From: Microbacterium sp. KUDC0406
Lineage (GTDB): Bacteria; Actinomycetota; Actinomycetes; Actinomycetales; Microbacteriaceae
Direction: 5' to 3'
DNA: 64,000 nt
Assembly: GCF_021582875.1 (NCBI RefSeq)
Contig: NZ_CP091138.1
Coordinates: 372,001-436,000 of the forward strand
Shown here in pieces: positions 19,958-29,499 of the stretch (position 1 is its first letter; each line of letters begins with the position of its first letter). Under the pieces are notes generated by a model. That model was not told the DNA's origin and ran no database searches. It saw only the letters and a program-made list of their open reading frames with translations. A program made the position numbers and the translations under genes.

Positions 19958-20887
19958 ATGAAGACAGTGCCGTTCGGATCCGAGACCGCCCCCGCAGTCA
20001 TCGCCGGGATGATGCGCATCCCCGACAAGACGGATGCCGAGGTCCGCGACCTCTACGACACCGCACGCGGGGCGGGCATCGACTTCTTCGACCACGCCGA
20101 CATCTACGGCGGCGCGATGCACGTCTGCGAGGACCGCTTCGCCTCCGCACTGAACCTCAGCGACGCCGAGCGCAGCGAGATCGTCATCCAGACCAAGGCC
20201 GGCATCGTGCCCGCCGACCAGATGTTCGACTTCTCGTACGACCACCTCATCACCCAGGTGGAGGGCTCGCTGAAGGCACTGCGCACCGACTACATCGATG
20301 TGCTGCTGCTGCACCGTCCCGACGCCCTCGTCGAGCCCGAGGAGGTCGCCCGTGCGTTCGACGAGCTCAGCGCCTCGGGCAAGGTGCGCGCGTTCGGCGT
20401 CTCGAACCACACGCCGCGGCAGATCGACCTGCTGCGCACGGCGGTCACCCAGCCGCTGATCGCCAACCAGCTGCAGCTGTCGATCACGCACTCGCCGATC
20501 ATCGCACAGGGCCTGTCCGCGAACATGCACGGCGCCGACCAGAGCGTCGTGCTCGACGGCGGCGGCATCGTGGAGTACTGCCGCGCAGGCGGAATCACGA
20601 TCCAGGCATGGTCGCCGTTCCAGGCCGGATTCTTCAACGGCGTCTTCCTGGACAACCCGGACTACCCCGAGCTGAACGCCGTACTCGAGCGGCTGGCCGC
20701 GAAGTACGGCGTCACCCCGCTCGGCATCGCCACGGCCTGGATCACCCGGCATCCGGCGAAGATGCAGGTCGTGCTCGGCACGACCACCCCGCAGCGCGTC
20801 GCGGACGCCGCGGCCGGAGCCGACATCGAGCTGACCCGGCCGGAGTGGTACGAGCTGTTCCGCACGGCAGGGCACATCGTCCCTTAG
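19958..20887 (+). CDS. aldo/keto reductase
   Basis: A 309-residue (beta/alpha)8 NADPH-dependent oxidoreductase. The catalytic tetrad is visible as D and Y in FFDHADIYGG, K in VIQTKAGI and H in LLLHRPDAL, and the C-terminal half has the cofactor-binding TTTPQRVADAA stretch. The pattern resembles the YdhF/YcsN branch. I start at the ATG at 19958. It is divergent from pgi and 41 bp upstream of the sulfurtransferase gene. Substrate unknown. Confidence 0.88.
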   Translation: MKTVPFGSETAPAVIAGMMRIPDKTDAEVRDLYDTARGAGIDFFDHADIYGGAMHVCEDRFASALNLSDAERSEIVIQTKAGIVPADQMFDFSYDHLITQVEGSLKALRTDYIDVLLLHRPDALVEPEEVARAFDELSASGKVRAFGVSNHTPRQIDLLRTAVTQPLIANQLQLSITHSPIIAQGLSANMHGADQSVVLDGGGIVEYCRAGGITIQAWSPFQAGFFNGVFLDNPDYPELNAVLERLAAKYGVTPLGIATAWITRHPAKMQVVLGTTTPQRVADAAAGADIELTRPEWYELFRTAGHIVP

Positions 20888-20928
20888 CTCCGCGCGGGCG
20901 CACGGATCCCACGAGAGAAGAGAACCGG

Positions 20929-21781
20929 ATGGGTACAGTCATCGGCGCCGAAGAGCTGCGCGCGCTTCTCGATTCGGGAGCGGAGGCGCGCGTCCTCGAT
21001 GCGCGCTGGAAGCTCGGGCGCGACGACGGGCGTGAGCAGTACCTCGCGGGCCACATCCCCGGCGCGGTGTACGTCGACGTCGAGGGCGAGCTGTCCCGCC
21101 ATGGGGATCCGCGCGACGGGCGGCATCCGCTTCCCTCCGATGAGGCGTTCGCCGAGGCCGTGCGTCGGTGGGGAGTGCGAGCGGGCGTGCCAGTGGTCGT
21201 CTACGACGACGCGGGGATGCTGGCATCGTCCCGCCTCTGGTGGGCGCTGCGGCGCACCGGCTTCGCCGACGTCCGCGTGCTGGACGGCGGATGGGGCGCC
21301 TGGCTGGCCGCCGGCGGCGGGGTGCAGACCGAGGAGGAGCCGGTCGAGGCGAGTGACATCCGGGTGGATGCCGCCGGAGCAGCGGGCTCCATCGACACCG
21401 ACAGCGCCGCTACCTGGCCCCGCGGCGGCGTGCTCGTCGATGTGCGCGCGGCCGAGCGGTACCGACGGTGAGACCGAGCCTCTCGATCCTGTCGCAGGCC
21501 ACGTGCCCGGCGCGGTGAACCTGCCCATCGTGCAGCTGCTCACCGATGACGGCCGATTCCGCTCCGCCGCCGACATCGCCGAGACGTTCGACCGGGTCGG
21601 TGCGACCGCCGATGTTCCGATCGCCGCATACTGCGGATCGGGTATCACCGCAGCGCAGTTCGCCCTCGCCGGTGCGCTGATCGGGCGTGAGGTGACGGTG
21701 TACCCGGGCTCGTGGAGCGCCTGGTCGAATCGGCCGGAGCTCCGGGTCGCGACCGGTCCGCAGCCTGACGGCGCGGCCTAG
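20929..21781 (+). CDS. thiosulfate/3-mercaptopyruvate sulfurtransferase, two rhodanese domains (frameshifted)
   Basis: About 283 residues with an inactive N-terminal rhodanese domain and a C-terminal domain carrying the active-site loop CGSGITA, the usual SseA-type motif. It transfers sulfur from thiosulfate or mercaptopyruvate to acceptors such as cyanide or thioredoxin. The frame breaks between ...DVRAAERYR and GETEPLDPVAGHVPGAVN; an extra A at about 21465, CCGACGG for CCGCGG, explains it. The identical change occurs in the DUF1343 gene near 36821. Confidence 0.85.
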
Positions 21782-21790
21782 ACTGAGGGC

Positions 21791-22186
21791 ATGCCGCTGC
21801 TCTCGCTTCTCATCGTCGCACTGACGGTCGTGGCGCTGATCGACATCATCACCCGCGACGACTCGCAGGTGAAGCACATGCCCAAGTTCGTGTGGGTGCT
21901 GCTGGTGGTGTTCCTGCCCCTGATCGGAGGCATCCTGTGGTTCGCGATCGGCCGGGAGTATCCCGACGGCGGCATCCGGCTCGGACGCGAGCGGCCGGCG
22001 CGCCCCGCGCGGCGCGAACCGTCGGCGCCCGCTGCGCCGATGCCTCCCGTGGACACCCGCAGCACCGAGCAGCAGATCGCCGACCTCGATCGCGAGATCG
22101 AGGAGTGGCGGCTGCGCGAGGAGATCGCCAAGCGCAAGAAGGACGGCCCTGCGGCAGGCTCGGGAACCGGCGCGAGCGAGGTCTGA
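21791..22186 (+). CDS. small membrane protein with PLDc_N-type domain
   Basis: A 131-residue protein with two N-terminal helices (MPLLSLLIVALTVVALIDII and FVWVLLVVFLPLIGGILWF) separated by a short basic loop, matching the phospholipase D-nuclease N-terminal (PLDc_N) module without the nuclease domain. The C-terminal half is a Pro/Arg-rich linker followed by a charged coiled-coil-like helix (about residues 95-118). Function unknown; 9 bp after the sulfurtransferase. Confidence 0.8.
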   Translation: MPLLSLLIVALTVVALIDIITRDDSQVKHMPKFVWVLLVVFLPLIGGILWFAIGREYPDGGIRLGRERPARPARREPSAPAAPMPPVDTRSTEQQIADLDREIEEWRLREEIAKRKKDGPAAGSGTGASEV

Positions 22187-22192
22187 GCCCCG

Positions 22193-23167
22193 TCAGCCGG
22201 CCACGACGGCCTCGCGATCGAAGGATTCCCGCAGCGCCGCCTCGAGCGTCGGATAGCGGAACGCGTATCCGGCCTCGGCGAGCCTGCCCGGCAGTACCCA
22301 GCGGCTCTTGAGGATGAGCTCGGTCTCGGTGCGGATGCCGATCGCTCCGAGCTCCAGCATCCATCTCGGCAGTGGCGGACCGAGCCGCGCGCCCAGCACC
22401 CGACGAACCGTCGCCATGAACGTCGCGTTGTCGACCGGCTCGGGCGATGCCGCGTTGACCGGCCCCTCGAGCTCTGGGTGCTGCTCGAGGAAGTCGATGA
22501 TGCCGACCACATCGTCGACGTGCGCCCAGCTGAATCGCTGCTGCCCCGCCCGTGCGCCCGGGAAGTGGGCCGTGCCGGCGACGCGGCGGGAACGGCTCAC
22601 CGGCCATCGACCGTCGTGCTGTGCACCGCCGAGGCCGACTGCGGCGAGCCTGCGCAGCGGTGCGAGTACGCCGCCGTGTCCCAGCACGATCGCGCTGCGC
22701 AGCGCGACGCGACGGGTCGCGGGCAGCGGGTCGGCGAAGAGTGCGCGCTCCCAGGCCTTCGCCACCTGTACGGAGAACCCGGTGCCGAGTTCGCCGGTCG
22801 CCTCGGTCATCGCTCTGTCCTCTGCGTGCCGGTAGATCGTCGCCGTGGAGGAGTTCACCCACAGGGCAGGTGGGGCGGCGGCGCGGACGATCGCGCCGCT
22901 GAGCGCGGCGGTCGTGTCGAGGCGGGAGGAGAGGATCTCGGCCCGGTTCGCAGCGGTGTAGCGGCAGTTCACGCTCCTGCCCGCGAGGCCGATCACCAGC
23001 GCGGCGCCGTCGACCGCTGTGTCAATGCCCGACTGATCGGCCCAGCCGAGGTCGGCGCCGGAGCGGGAGACGGTGACGACCTCGCGCCCCTCCGCGCGAA
23101 AGTGCGCCACGAGGCGGCGCCCCATGAACCCCGAGGAACCGCCGATCACGACTCTGCCACCGGTCAT
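22193..23167 (-). CDS. TIGR01777/DUF1731-type NAD-dependent epimerase-like protein
   Basis: A 324-residue short-chain Rossmann protein. The cofactor loop is VVIGGSSGFMGRRL at the N-terminus, RFSWAHVDDVVGIIDFLE lies mid-protein, and the C-terminus has the DUF1731 pattern P-R-W-M-L-E-L-G followed by PGRLAEAGYAFRYPTLEAAL. Members are known as sugar-nucleotide epimerase-like or YfcH proteins of uncertain substrate. A perfect palindrome at 23203-23216 sits 36 bp upstream and is probably its operator. Confidence 0.85.
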   Translation of the reverse strand: MTGGRVVIGGSSGFMGRRLVAHFRAEGREVVTVSRSGADLGWADQSGIDTAVDGAALVIGLAGRSVNCRYTAANRAEILSSRLDTTAALSGAIVRAAAPPALWVNSSTATIYRHAEDRAMTEATGELGTGFSVQVAKAWERALFADPLPATRRVALRSAIVLGHGGVLAPLRRLAAVGLGGAQHDGRWPVSRSRRVAGTAHFPGARAGQQRFSWAHVDDVVGIIDFLEQHPELEGPVNAASPEPVDNATFMATVRRVLGARLGPPLPRWMLELGAIGIRTETELILKSRWVLPGRLAEAGYAFRYPTLEAALRESFDREAVVAG

Positions 23168-23202
23168 CCTGTGTCCTCCTCGATGCCAGGCTAGCGCCTT
23201 AT

Positions 23203-23216
23203 TTGAACATGTTCAA
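23203..23216. promoter_or_regulatory. perfect palindrome upstream of the epimerase gene
   Basis: TTGAACATGTTCAA is a 14-base perfect palindrome in an AT-rich island, 36 bp before the epimerase start and behind the end of the ROK gene. Its size and symmetry fit a dimeric repressor of the TetR or MarR type. No such regulator is adjacent. Confidence 0.55.
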
Positions 23217-23270
23217 GAATCGTCAGCGGCCGCGGGCGGGTGAGCGACGATCTGGTGCGACGTTCGCCGG

Positions 23271-24464
23271 TCAGCGCTCGATCGCGACGTAGGCGTCGAC
23301 GTTCGAGGGGGACAGCACGTGTCGCGCGACCATGATCGCCGCGCCGAGTACGGCTGCCCTGTCGCCCGCCTGCGTCTGCACGATCGCGAGATGCTGCGTC
23401 GCCAGCGGGATGGACCGGCGGTAGACGACCTCGCGCACCCCGGCGAGGAGGTGCTCTCCAGCCCGCCCGACGCTGCCGCCGAGCACGATGACGGAGGGGT
23501 TCAGGAGATTCACGACCGTGGCGAGGACCTCGCCGACGTCTCTTCCCGCCTGCCTGGTCGCCTCGATGGCGGCGATGTTCCCCACCCGGACGAGATCCAC
23601 GACGTCGGAGCTGCTCTCCGCTGCGACTCCCTGCGTGCGCAGCGTGGCGGCGATCGCCGTTCCGCTCGCGACATCCTCGAGATCGAGCCCCCCGTCCGAG
23701 GTGCGAACGCTTCCCGGCGAGTGCGGCACGCGCACGTGCCCCATGTCGCCCGCGGAGCCCTGGGCGCCGCGCTGCAGTGTGCCGCCGGTGATGATCCCCG
23801 CGCCGATACCGGTGGCGACCTTGACGAAGACGAGATCGGTGGCATCCGGAAAGCTGGTGGCCTGCTCGCCGAGGGCGAGGATGTTCACATCGTTGTCCAC
23901 GAGCACGGGGACGTCGAAGGTGCGCTGTACATACCCGGGGACGTCGAACCGGTCCCATCCGGGCATGATCGGGGGGTTGTACGGTCGGCCGGTCGAGTGC
24001 TCCACGGGGCCGGGGACGCCGATCCCGATCCCGATGAGGGGTATCTGTGGCATCCGGGAACCGGCGAGGAGCTCGCCGCCCTGGCCGACCACGTGGTCGA
24101 GCACGGCTTCCGGGCCGGCACTGATGTCCATCGGCCGCGTCGTCGAGTCGAGGATGCGTCCGGCGAGGTCGGAGACGGCGACCGTCGCGTGCGAGGCGCC
24201 GAGATCCGCCGCGAGGACGAGTCCCGCCCGGGCGTTGAAGGCCACGCGGGCCGGTGGGCGGCCGCCCGTGGACGCAGCCTCGCCGGCGGGCACGATGAGG
24301 CCGGACGCCAGCAGGGCGTCGACCCTGCTGGAGACTGTCGACCTCGCCAGGCCCGTGAGGTGGACCAGGTCCGCCTTGGTGCGGGCGTGGCCGTCGAGCA
24401 GCAGCTGGAAGATGTCGCCGGCCCCCGGTGCGGCGCCGTTCCCATACCGTTCGCCGTCGCTCAT
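23271..24464 (-). CDS. ROK-family transcriptional regulator
   Basis: About 397 residues: an N-terminal winged helix (residues ~10-75, ARTKADLVHLTGLARSTVSS) and a C-terminal ROK sugar-kinase-like domain with GIGIGVPGPVEH and LVDNDVNILALGE. The zinc-binding CxCGxxGC motif of NagC/Mlc and ROK kinases is replaced (MGHVRVPHSPG), so it is probably a non-kinase sensor. The ATG at 24464 is chosen; an in-frame ATG at 24497 is possible. It is divergent from the dehydrogenase/ABC operon with an inverted repeat between, and probably represses that operon until its sugar inducer binds. Confidence 0.88.
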   Translation of the reverse strand: MSDGERYGNGAAPGAGDIFQLLLDGHARTKADLVHLTGLARSTVSSRVDALLASGLIVPAGEAASTGGRPPARVAFNARAGLVLAADLGASHATVAVSDLAGRILDSTTRPMDISAGPEAVLDHVVGQGGELLAGSRMPQIPLIGIGIGVPGPVEHSTGRPYNPPIMPGWDRFDVPGYVQRTFDVPVLVDNDVNILALGEQATSFPDATDLVFVKVATGIGAGIITGGTLQRGAQGSAGDMGHVRVPHSPGSVRTSDGGLDLEDVASGTAIAATLRTQGVAAESSSDVVDLVRVGNIAAIEATRQAGRDVGEVLATVVNLLNPSVIVLGGSVGRAGEHLLAGVREVVYRRSIPLATQHLAIVQTQAGDRAAVLGAAIMVARHVLSPSNVDAYVAIER

Positions 24465-24514
24465 ACGGTCAGTAAACCACAGCGAGTTCTTCGACATCTG
24501 ACGCTCGACAAAAA

Positions 24515-24540
24515 ACTTTTGATGAAGAACTAGCAAAAGT
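24515..24540. promoter_or_regulatory. candidate ROK operator
   Basis: ACTTTTG (24515-24521) and CAAAAGT (24534-24540) form a 7-bp inverted repeat with a 12-bp spacer in the AT-rich gap between the ROK gene and the catabolic operon, 28 bp before the operon's first start codon. A repressor here would cover the promoter. Confidence 0.6.
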
Positions 24541-24567
24541 AGGCATGCTTGTGTCAGAATCCTCGAC

Positions 24568-25677
24568 ATGACAACGGACGTCACAGACACCGGCGTCGGA
24601 ACGATCCGATCCGGCTTCCTCGGCGGGGGCTTCATGGCCCAGGCCCACACACGAGCCGCGCGAGCAGCCGGCGCTGAGCTCTTCGCTCTGGCGAGCTCAA
24701 GCCTGCAGCGTGCAGAGGGTTCTGCAGCCGAACTGGGGGTGGAGCGCGCGACCACGCTCGACGGCCTGCTCGCCGGTGACAGCGATGTGGTGCACATCTG
24801 CACACCGAACGCGACGCATGCCCCGTTCACTCTCGCCGTCCTCGACGCGGGCAAGCACGTCATCTGCGAGAAGCCGCTGGCCACGACGCTCGTGGACGCC
24901 GAGGAGCTGGCGGCTGCGGCATCCGAGTGCGGTGTGGTCGCCGCCGTGCCCTTCGTGTACCGCTATCACCCGATGGTGCGCGAGGCGAGGGCGCGGATCC
25001 AGGCCGGCGAGCTGGGCGCTCTGCTCACGGTCGACTGCGGATACCTGCAGGACTGGATGCTGCTGCCCGAGGACGACGACTGGCGGGCGACCTCCGCCGA
25101 AGGCGGGCCATCGCGCGCCTTCGCCGACATCGGCTCGCACGTCTGCGATCTGCTCGAGTTCGTGGCGGGCGAGCGCATCGTCCGTCTCACTGCGCGCACC
25201 CGCATGGTGTACTCCGAGCGCGGCGGCCACAAGGTCAGCAACGAGGACGCCGTCAGTCTGCTCGTTGAGCTCGAGTCCGGCGCGATCGGCACGGTGCTCA
25301 TCTCGCAGATGGCAGCGGGACGCAAGAACGCACTGACGCTCGAGCTGCACGGTGCGCTCTCCAGCATGCGCTTCGACCAGCAGCGGCCGGAGGAGCTCTG
25401 GATCGGACGGCGCGGAGAGAGCTCGCACCTGTTCCGCGATCCGGACAACGCCCATCCGGGGGTGTCCCGGTTCTCACGGCTGCCCGTCGGTCACGCTCAG
25501 GGGTATCAGGATGCTTTCAACAGCTTCGTGGCCGACGCGTACGCGGCCATCCGCGGTGAGGATCCGGACGGGCTGCCCACCTTCGACGACGGCCTCCGTG
25601 CCGCCAGGCTCACCGACGCCGTGCTCCGCGCCGCCCGTGACGAGCGCTGGATCGACGTCCGCGAACTCCAGAACTGA
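24568..25677 (+). CDS. Gfo/Idh/MocA-family sugar dehydrogenase
   Basis: A 369-residue NAD(P)-dependent oxidoreductase. The N-terminal Rossmann motif is GFLGGGFMAQAHTRAARAAG (about residues 13-32), and HVICEKPLA near residue 96 provides the conserved Lys. The C-terminal alpha/beta domain begins with the VPFVYRYHPM stretch. Members act on inositols, glycosides and keto-sugars. It is the first gene of the operon under the ROK regulator and just precedes the GMC flavoenzyme. It is a good candidate for oxidising a glycoside or for reducing the released keto-sugar. Confidence 0.88.
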   Translation: MTTDVTDTGVGTIRSGFLGGGFMAQAHTRAARAAGAELFALASSSLQRAEGSAAELGVERATTLDGLLAGDSDVVHICTPNATHAPFTLAVLDAGKHVICEKPLATTLVDAEELAAAASECGVVAAVPFVYRYHPMVREARARIQAGELGALLTVDCGYLQDWMLLPEDDDWRATSAEGGPSRAFADIGSHVCDLLEFVAGERIVRLTARTRMVYSERGGHKVSNEDAVSLLVELESGAIGTVLISQMAAGRKNALTLELHGALSSMRFDQQRPEELWIGRRGESSHLFRDPDNAHPGVSRFSRLPVGHAQGYQDAFNSFVADAYAAIRGEDPDGLPTFDDGLRAARLTDAVLRAARDERWIDVRELQN

Positions 25678-25700
25678 CCACCCGGAAGGAACACCGAGAA

Positions 25701-27184
25701 ATGGCTGAGCAGTACGACCTCGTGATCGTCGGATCGGGACCGAACGGCGCGATCATCGCCGAGCAGGTCCACGCGCAGGTGCCCGAGGCGACCATCCTGG
25801 TCGTCGATGCCGGACGCGAGATCACGGGCGTCCCCGGAGAGCATCTCGTCGAGGTCGACGAGAACGCGATGAACGCCTCCTATGAGGATCTCATGCGGCG
25901 CGCCAGGCAGATCGAGTACGTCATCGGCGCGGCATCCATGAACGAGATCGAGGGCGACGCCTGGACGCCGGACTCGTCCGGGATCTTCCCTGCGGCATTC
26001 TTCGGGCACAACTTCGCGGCGTTCCCCGGCGCATCCATGGCCTGGAACATCGGCGGCATGGGCGTGCACTGGACCGCTGCCACGCCCTGGCCCTACGCCG
26101 AAGAGGTTCCCGCCTTCCTTCCGCACGGGGAGTGGGAGGCCGATCTCGAGACCGCCCGCAAGCTGCTGCGCACCTATGTCGGACCGCTCGTGGACAATCC
26201 CTTCACCGAGCCGATCTTCGCGGCGCTGCGCGAGGCGGTGCCCAGTCACGATCCCGCACGGCAGTTCGGCTACATGCCGATGGGCGGTGCTCCCCACAAG
26301 GACAGGCCGTTCGCCCGCACGGGTCCCCGCGACATCGCACCGTTCCTGTTCGACGGCACGGAGCCGAACGTCACGCTGCGCACCGGCGTCCTCGTCACCC
26401 GCCTCGAGAACGATGGGACCAGGATCACCGGAATCGCCGGCAGGGATGTGGCCACGGGGAGGAGGTCGCCGTCGACGGACGGATCGTGCTGATCGCCGGT
26501 GACGCACTGCGCACGCCCCAGTTGCTCTGGGCATCCGGCATCCGCCCTGCGGCACTGGGCGTGCGGCTCAACGAGCACGCGTCGATCGACGGCGACGTCG
26601 AGATCGACGCAGCGCGGCTCGGCCTGACCGACGCCGACATCCCCACTCCGCCAGCCGGCGAGCCGTTCATCGGCTCGTACTGGAGTCCCTCCATCGGCGC
26701 GGCGCGCCCGGCCCACGGACAGCTGATGGAGCGGGAGTTCGACGGCAAGCACGTGCTCGGCGTCGGATGGTACTGCGCGACCGAGATCCGGCCGGAGAAC
26801 CGCATCGAGTTCTCCGACGAACGCACCGATGCCGTGGGCATGCCGCACATGACCGTGCACTTCTCGTACTCCGATCCGGACCTCGCCGAGATCCGGCGCA
26901 CGATGGACGTTCAGCGCGCGGCGGCGAACGCCATCGGTGCGTTCCCGGACGGCGATTCGGAGCTGCTTCCGCCGGGGGCGTCGCTGCACTACACCGGCAC
27001 CGTCCGGATGGGACCGGAAGACGACGGGACCACCGTCGTCGACACCGACGGACGCGTCTGGGGATTCGAGAATCTCTTTCTCGCCGGCAACGGTGTCATC
27101 CCCACCGCCCTCACCTGCAACTCGACTCTGACCGGCGCCACTCTCTCCGTGCGCATCGCCCGCGCGGTGTCCGCGGCGCTCTGA
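25701..27184 (+). CDS. GMC oxidoreductase, pyranose-oxidase-like (frameshifted)
   Basis: About 495 residues. The FAD motif DLVIVGSGPNGAIIAEQV begins at residue 6. Near residue 115 NIGGMGVHWTAATPWP closely resembles the pyranose 2-oxidase segment whose Thr/His region binds FAD. The C-terminal GMC domain has SLHYTGTVRMG and a FLAGNGVIPTALTCNSTLT stretch, with His and Asn in the usual catalytic places. After ...RDVATG the frame resumes as EEVAVDGRIVLIAGDALRTP; one missing G in GGGG at 26457-26460 explains it. Related flavoenzymes oxidise sugar or glycoside C2/C3 hydroxyls; CarA of Microbacterium acts so on C-glycosides. The ABC and TIM-barrel neighbours support a glycoside substrate. Confidence 0.82.
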
Positions 27185-27225
27185 CCACCCGTACCACCCA
27201 CCCACACCACTAGGAGATGATCGCG

Positions 27226-28539
27226 ATGCACCTCTACCCTTCTTCGCGACGCCGGGCGACGATGCTCGGACTGGCTCTCGTGACGGCCGGGGCCCTCGCC
27301 CTGACCGGATGCGGACGCAGCGACGACACCGGAACCGGCGGTGACGGCGCCGGCACGACGATCGACGACAAGCCGGCCAAGGGAACAGTCGAAGTCTGGA
27401 CGCAGGGCGCCGACGGCGCCAAGCTCCCCGAGATGTTCGAGAAGTTCAAGAAAGACAATCCGGACGTCACCATCAAGATGACGCAGGTGCCCGACACCGA
27501 GTTCATCTCGAAGATGACTGCGGCGATCACAGCGGGAACCGTCCCCGACCTGATCTACGCGTTCACCGAGTCGCAGTCGGCTCTGCTGGCGACCGACGGC
27601 TTCGACCCGGTGCCGGACGGGCTGGTGAAGGCCGACGACTTCTTCCCGGCGATCTGGGACAACTCGGTGATCGACGACATCGCCTACGGCGTGCCCTGGT
27701 ACGCCTACGCCGACATGACGATCTACCGCAAGGACCTCGCCAAGAAGGCGGGCGTCGAGGCGCCGACCGACTGGGACAGCCTGCGCACCTTCGGCGAGAA
27801 GCTGAAGGCATCCGGCGTCGAATACCCGCTCGCACTGTACGTGAACTACGACTCGTACACGGCGCGCCAGCTGCTCACCTTCGCGAAGCAGAACGACGGC
27901 GGATTCATCTCAGATGATCAGAAGACCTGGACGATCAACTCCCCGGAGAACGTCGAGGCGCTGGAGTACTGGTCCGGGCTGATCAAGGACGGCCTCGCAT
28001 CGCCGGATGGTCCCGCGTTCCTGGACACGGTGTCGTGGTCGACGACGGGCAAGAACGCCGCGATCATCGACGGCGGCCCCTGGTTCATCGGCTGGTTCGA
28101 TGACGCCAACGGAAAGGGCTGGGCGGACGAGAACCTGGACCTCGCGGTGGCTCCGGTCGGCCCTGACGGCGACGAGGCGACGACGGTCGGCGGTGGCAGC
28201 TGGTTCGTGCCCCAGGACTCGGAGAACAAGGACGCGGCATGGAAGTTCGCGCGCTTCATGTCCCAGCCCGAGAACCAGGTGCAGTGGTACCAGATCTTCC
28301 ACAACATGCCGGCGCTCAAGGCCGCCTGGGATGATCCGGCCATGCAGGGCGATCGCGTCCTCGACACCGTCAAGGCGGGTCTCGAGACAGGCGTGAACCT
28401 GCCGAAGGTGTCCACCTGGACCCAGGTCGGCGATGTCATCGGCCAGCAGATCGAGAAGGTCGTCCGCGGCGGGATCTCCGCGAAGGATGCTCTCGACGAG
28501 GCGCAGAAGCAGGCTGAGTCCATCGGGACAGGTCAGTAG
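27226..28539 (+). CDS. CUT1-family sugar ABC substrate-binding lipoprotein
   Basis: About 437 residues. The start is the ATG at 27226, nine bases after AGGAG; the ATG at 27217 touches that site and is unlikely. A lipoprotein signal ends at the lipobox LALTGC (Cys about residue 28), followed by a Gly/Asp-rich linker. The mature part shows the type 1 extracellular solute-binding pattern KGTVEVWTQGADGAKLPEMF and VDIAYGVPWY-like segments. It binds a mono- or oligosaccharide, or a glycoside, for the two permeases encoded next. No matching ATPase is present; CUT1 systems in Actinobacteria often share an MsiK-type ATPase. Confidence 0.92.
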   Translation: MHLYPSSRRRATMLGLALVTAGALALTGCGRSDDTGTGGDGAGTTIDDKPAKGTVEVWTQGADGAKLPEMFEKFKKDNPDVTIKMTQVPDTEFISKMTAAITAGTVPDLIYAFTESQSALLATDGFDPVPDGLVKADDFFPAIWDNSVIDDIAYGVPWYAYADMTIYRKDLAKKAGVEAPTDWDSLRTFGEKLKASGVEYPLALYVNYDSYTARQLLTFAKQNDGGFISDDQKTWTINSPENVEALEYWSGLIKDGLASPDGPAFLDTVSWSTTGKNAAIIDGGPWFIGWFDDANGKGWADENLDLAVAPVGPDGDEATTVGGGSWFVPQDSENKDAAWKFARFMSQPENQVQWYQIFHNMPALKAAWDDPAMQGDRVLDTVKAGLETGVNLPKVSTWTQVGDVIGQQIEKVVRGGISAKDALDEAQKQAESIGTGQ

Positions 28540-28546
28540 GAGCATC

Positions 28547-29499
28547 ATGACGACCACGGCCACTCGGGCCCTCGTCACCCCGGAGGCGCCCGCGCGGCGC
28601 CCCGGGGCATCCGGAGGGCGCATGAGGGCACGAGGGCCGAAGCAGTAGCGGCCTGGCTGTTCCTGACACCGTTCCTCGCATTGTTCGCCCTGTTCACCGC
28701 GGTCCCGGCCGTCCTGGCGATCGGGGCCAGCATGACCGACATGACCGCTCGCGACATCCGCGATCCGCTGGGGGTCAACTTCACCGGGTTCGAGGCGTTC
28801 GCGAAGATCATCGGGAACCCGGGGTTCCAGAGCGCCTTCCTGAACACCGTCATGTTCGTCGTGCTCTGCGTGCCGCTGAGCATGGGGATCGGCTTCATGC
28901 TCGCCCTGATGCTGAACAACGGGATCCGCCGTCTGCGCACCTTCTTCCGTGCCGCCGCTTACGTGCCGGTGATCACGAACATCGTCGCCGCGGCGGTCAT
29001 CTGGCAGTACGCATTCTCGATCTCCGGTCCGGTGAACACCGCGTTCGCGGGGTTCGGCCTTCCGCAGCCGAACTGGCTGGGCGAGCCGGGCTGGGCCATC
29101 ACCACCGTCGTGATGATGGGCGTATGGCGCACCGCCGGAACCTGCATGATCCTCTTCCTCGCCGGCCTTCAGGCCGTGCCCGAGGAGATCTACGAGGCTG
29201 CATCCACCGACGGCGCCGGACGCTGGCGGACCCTGTGGTCGATCACCCTTCCGCTGCTGCGTCCGACCACGCTGCTGGTCACGGTGCTGCAGACCGTGTC
29301 ATTCCTGAACATCTTCGAGGAGCCCTACCTGCTGACCAAGGGCGGGCCGCTCGGCTCGACCAAGTCGATCGCGGTGTGGGTGTACGAGCAGTTCGGCTTC
29401 GGGAACATCTCCGCATCGATGGCGGGTTCCGTGCTCCTGCTGGTGCTCGTCGGCATCGTCGCCATCGTCCAGTTCAGATTGCTGAGGCCGAAACATTGA
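28547..29499 (+). CDS. sugar ABC permease, MalF/UgpA-like (frameshifted at N-terminus)
   Basis: About 317 residues, six predicted helices. The permease EAA loop is EIYEAASTDGAGRWRTLWSI near residue 215. From the ATG at 28547 (AGGAG eight bases upstream) the frame gives MTTTATRALVTPEAPARRPG and then stops, while the conserved part EAVAAWLFLTPFLALFALFT is in another frame. A single missing base between about 28590 and 28621 joins them. The stop overlaps the TTG start of the second permease. Confidence 0.83.

Noticed and set aside
26457-26460. GMC oxidoreductase and the other shifted genes as true pseudogenes.
   Set aside because: Each has only one (or two) single-base changes in error-prone contexts with conservation on both sides; decay would leave more damage.
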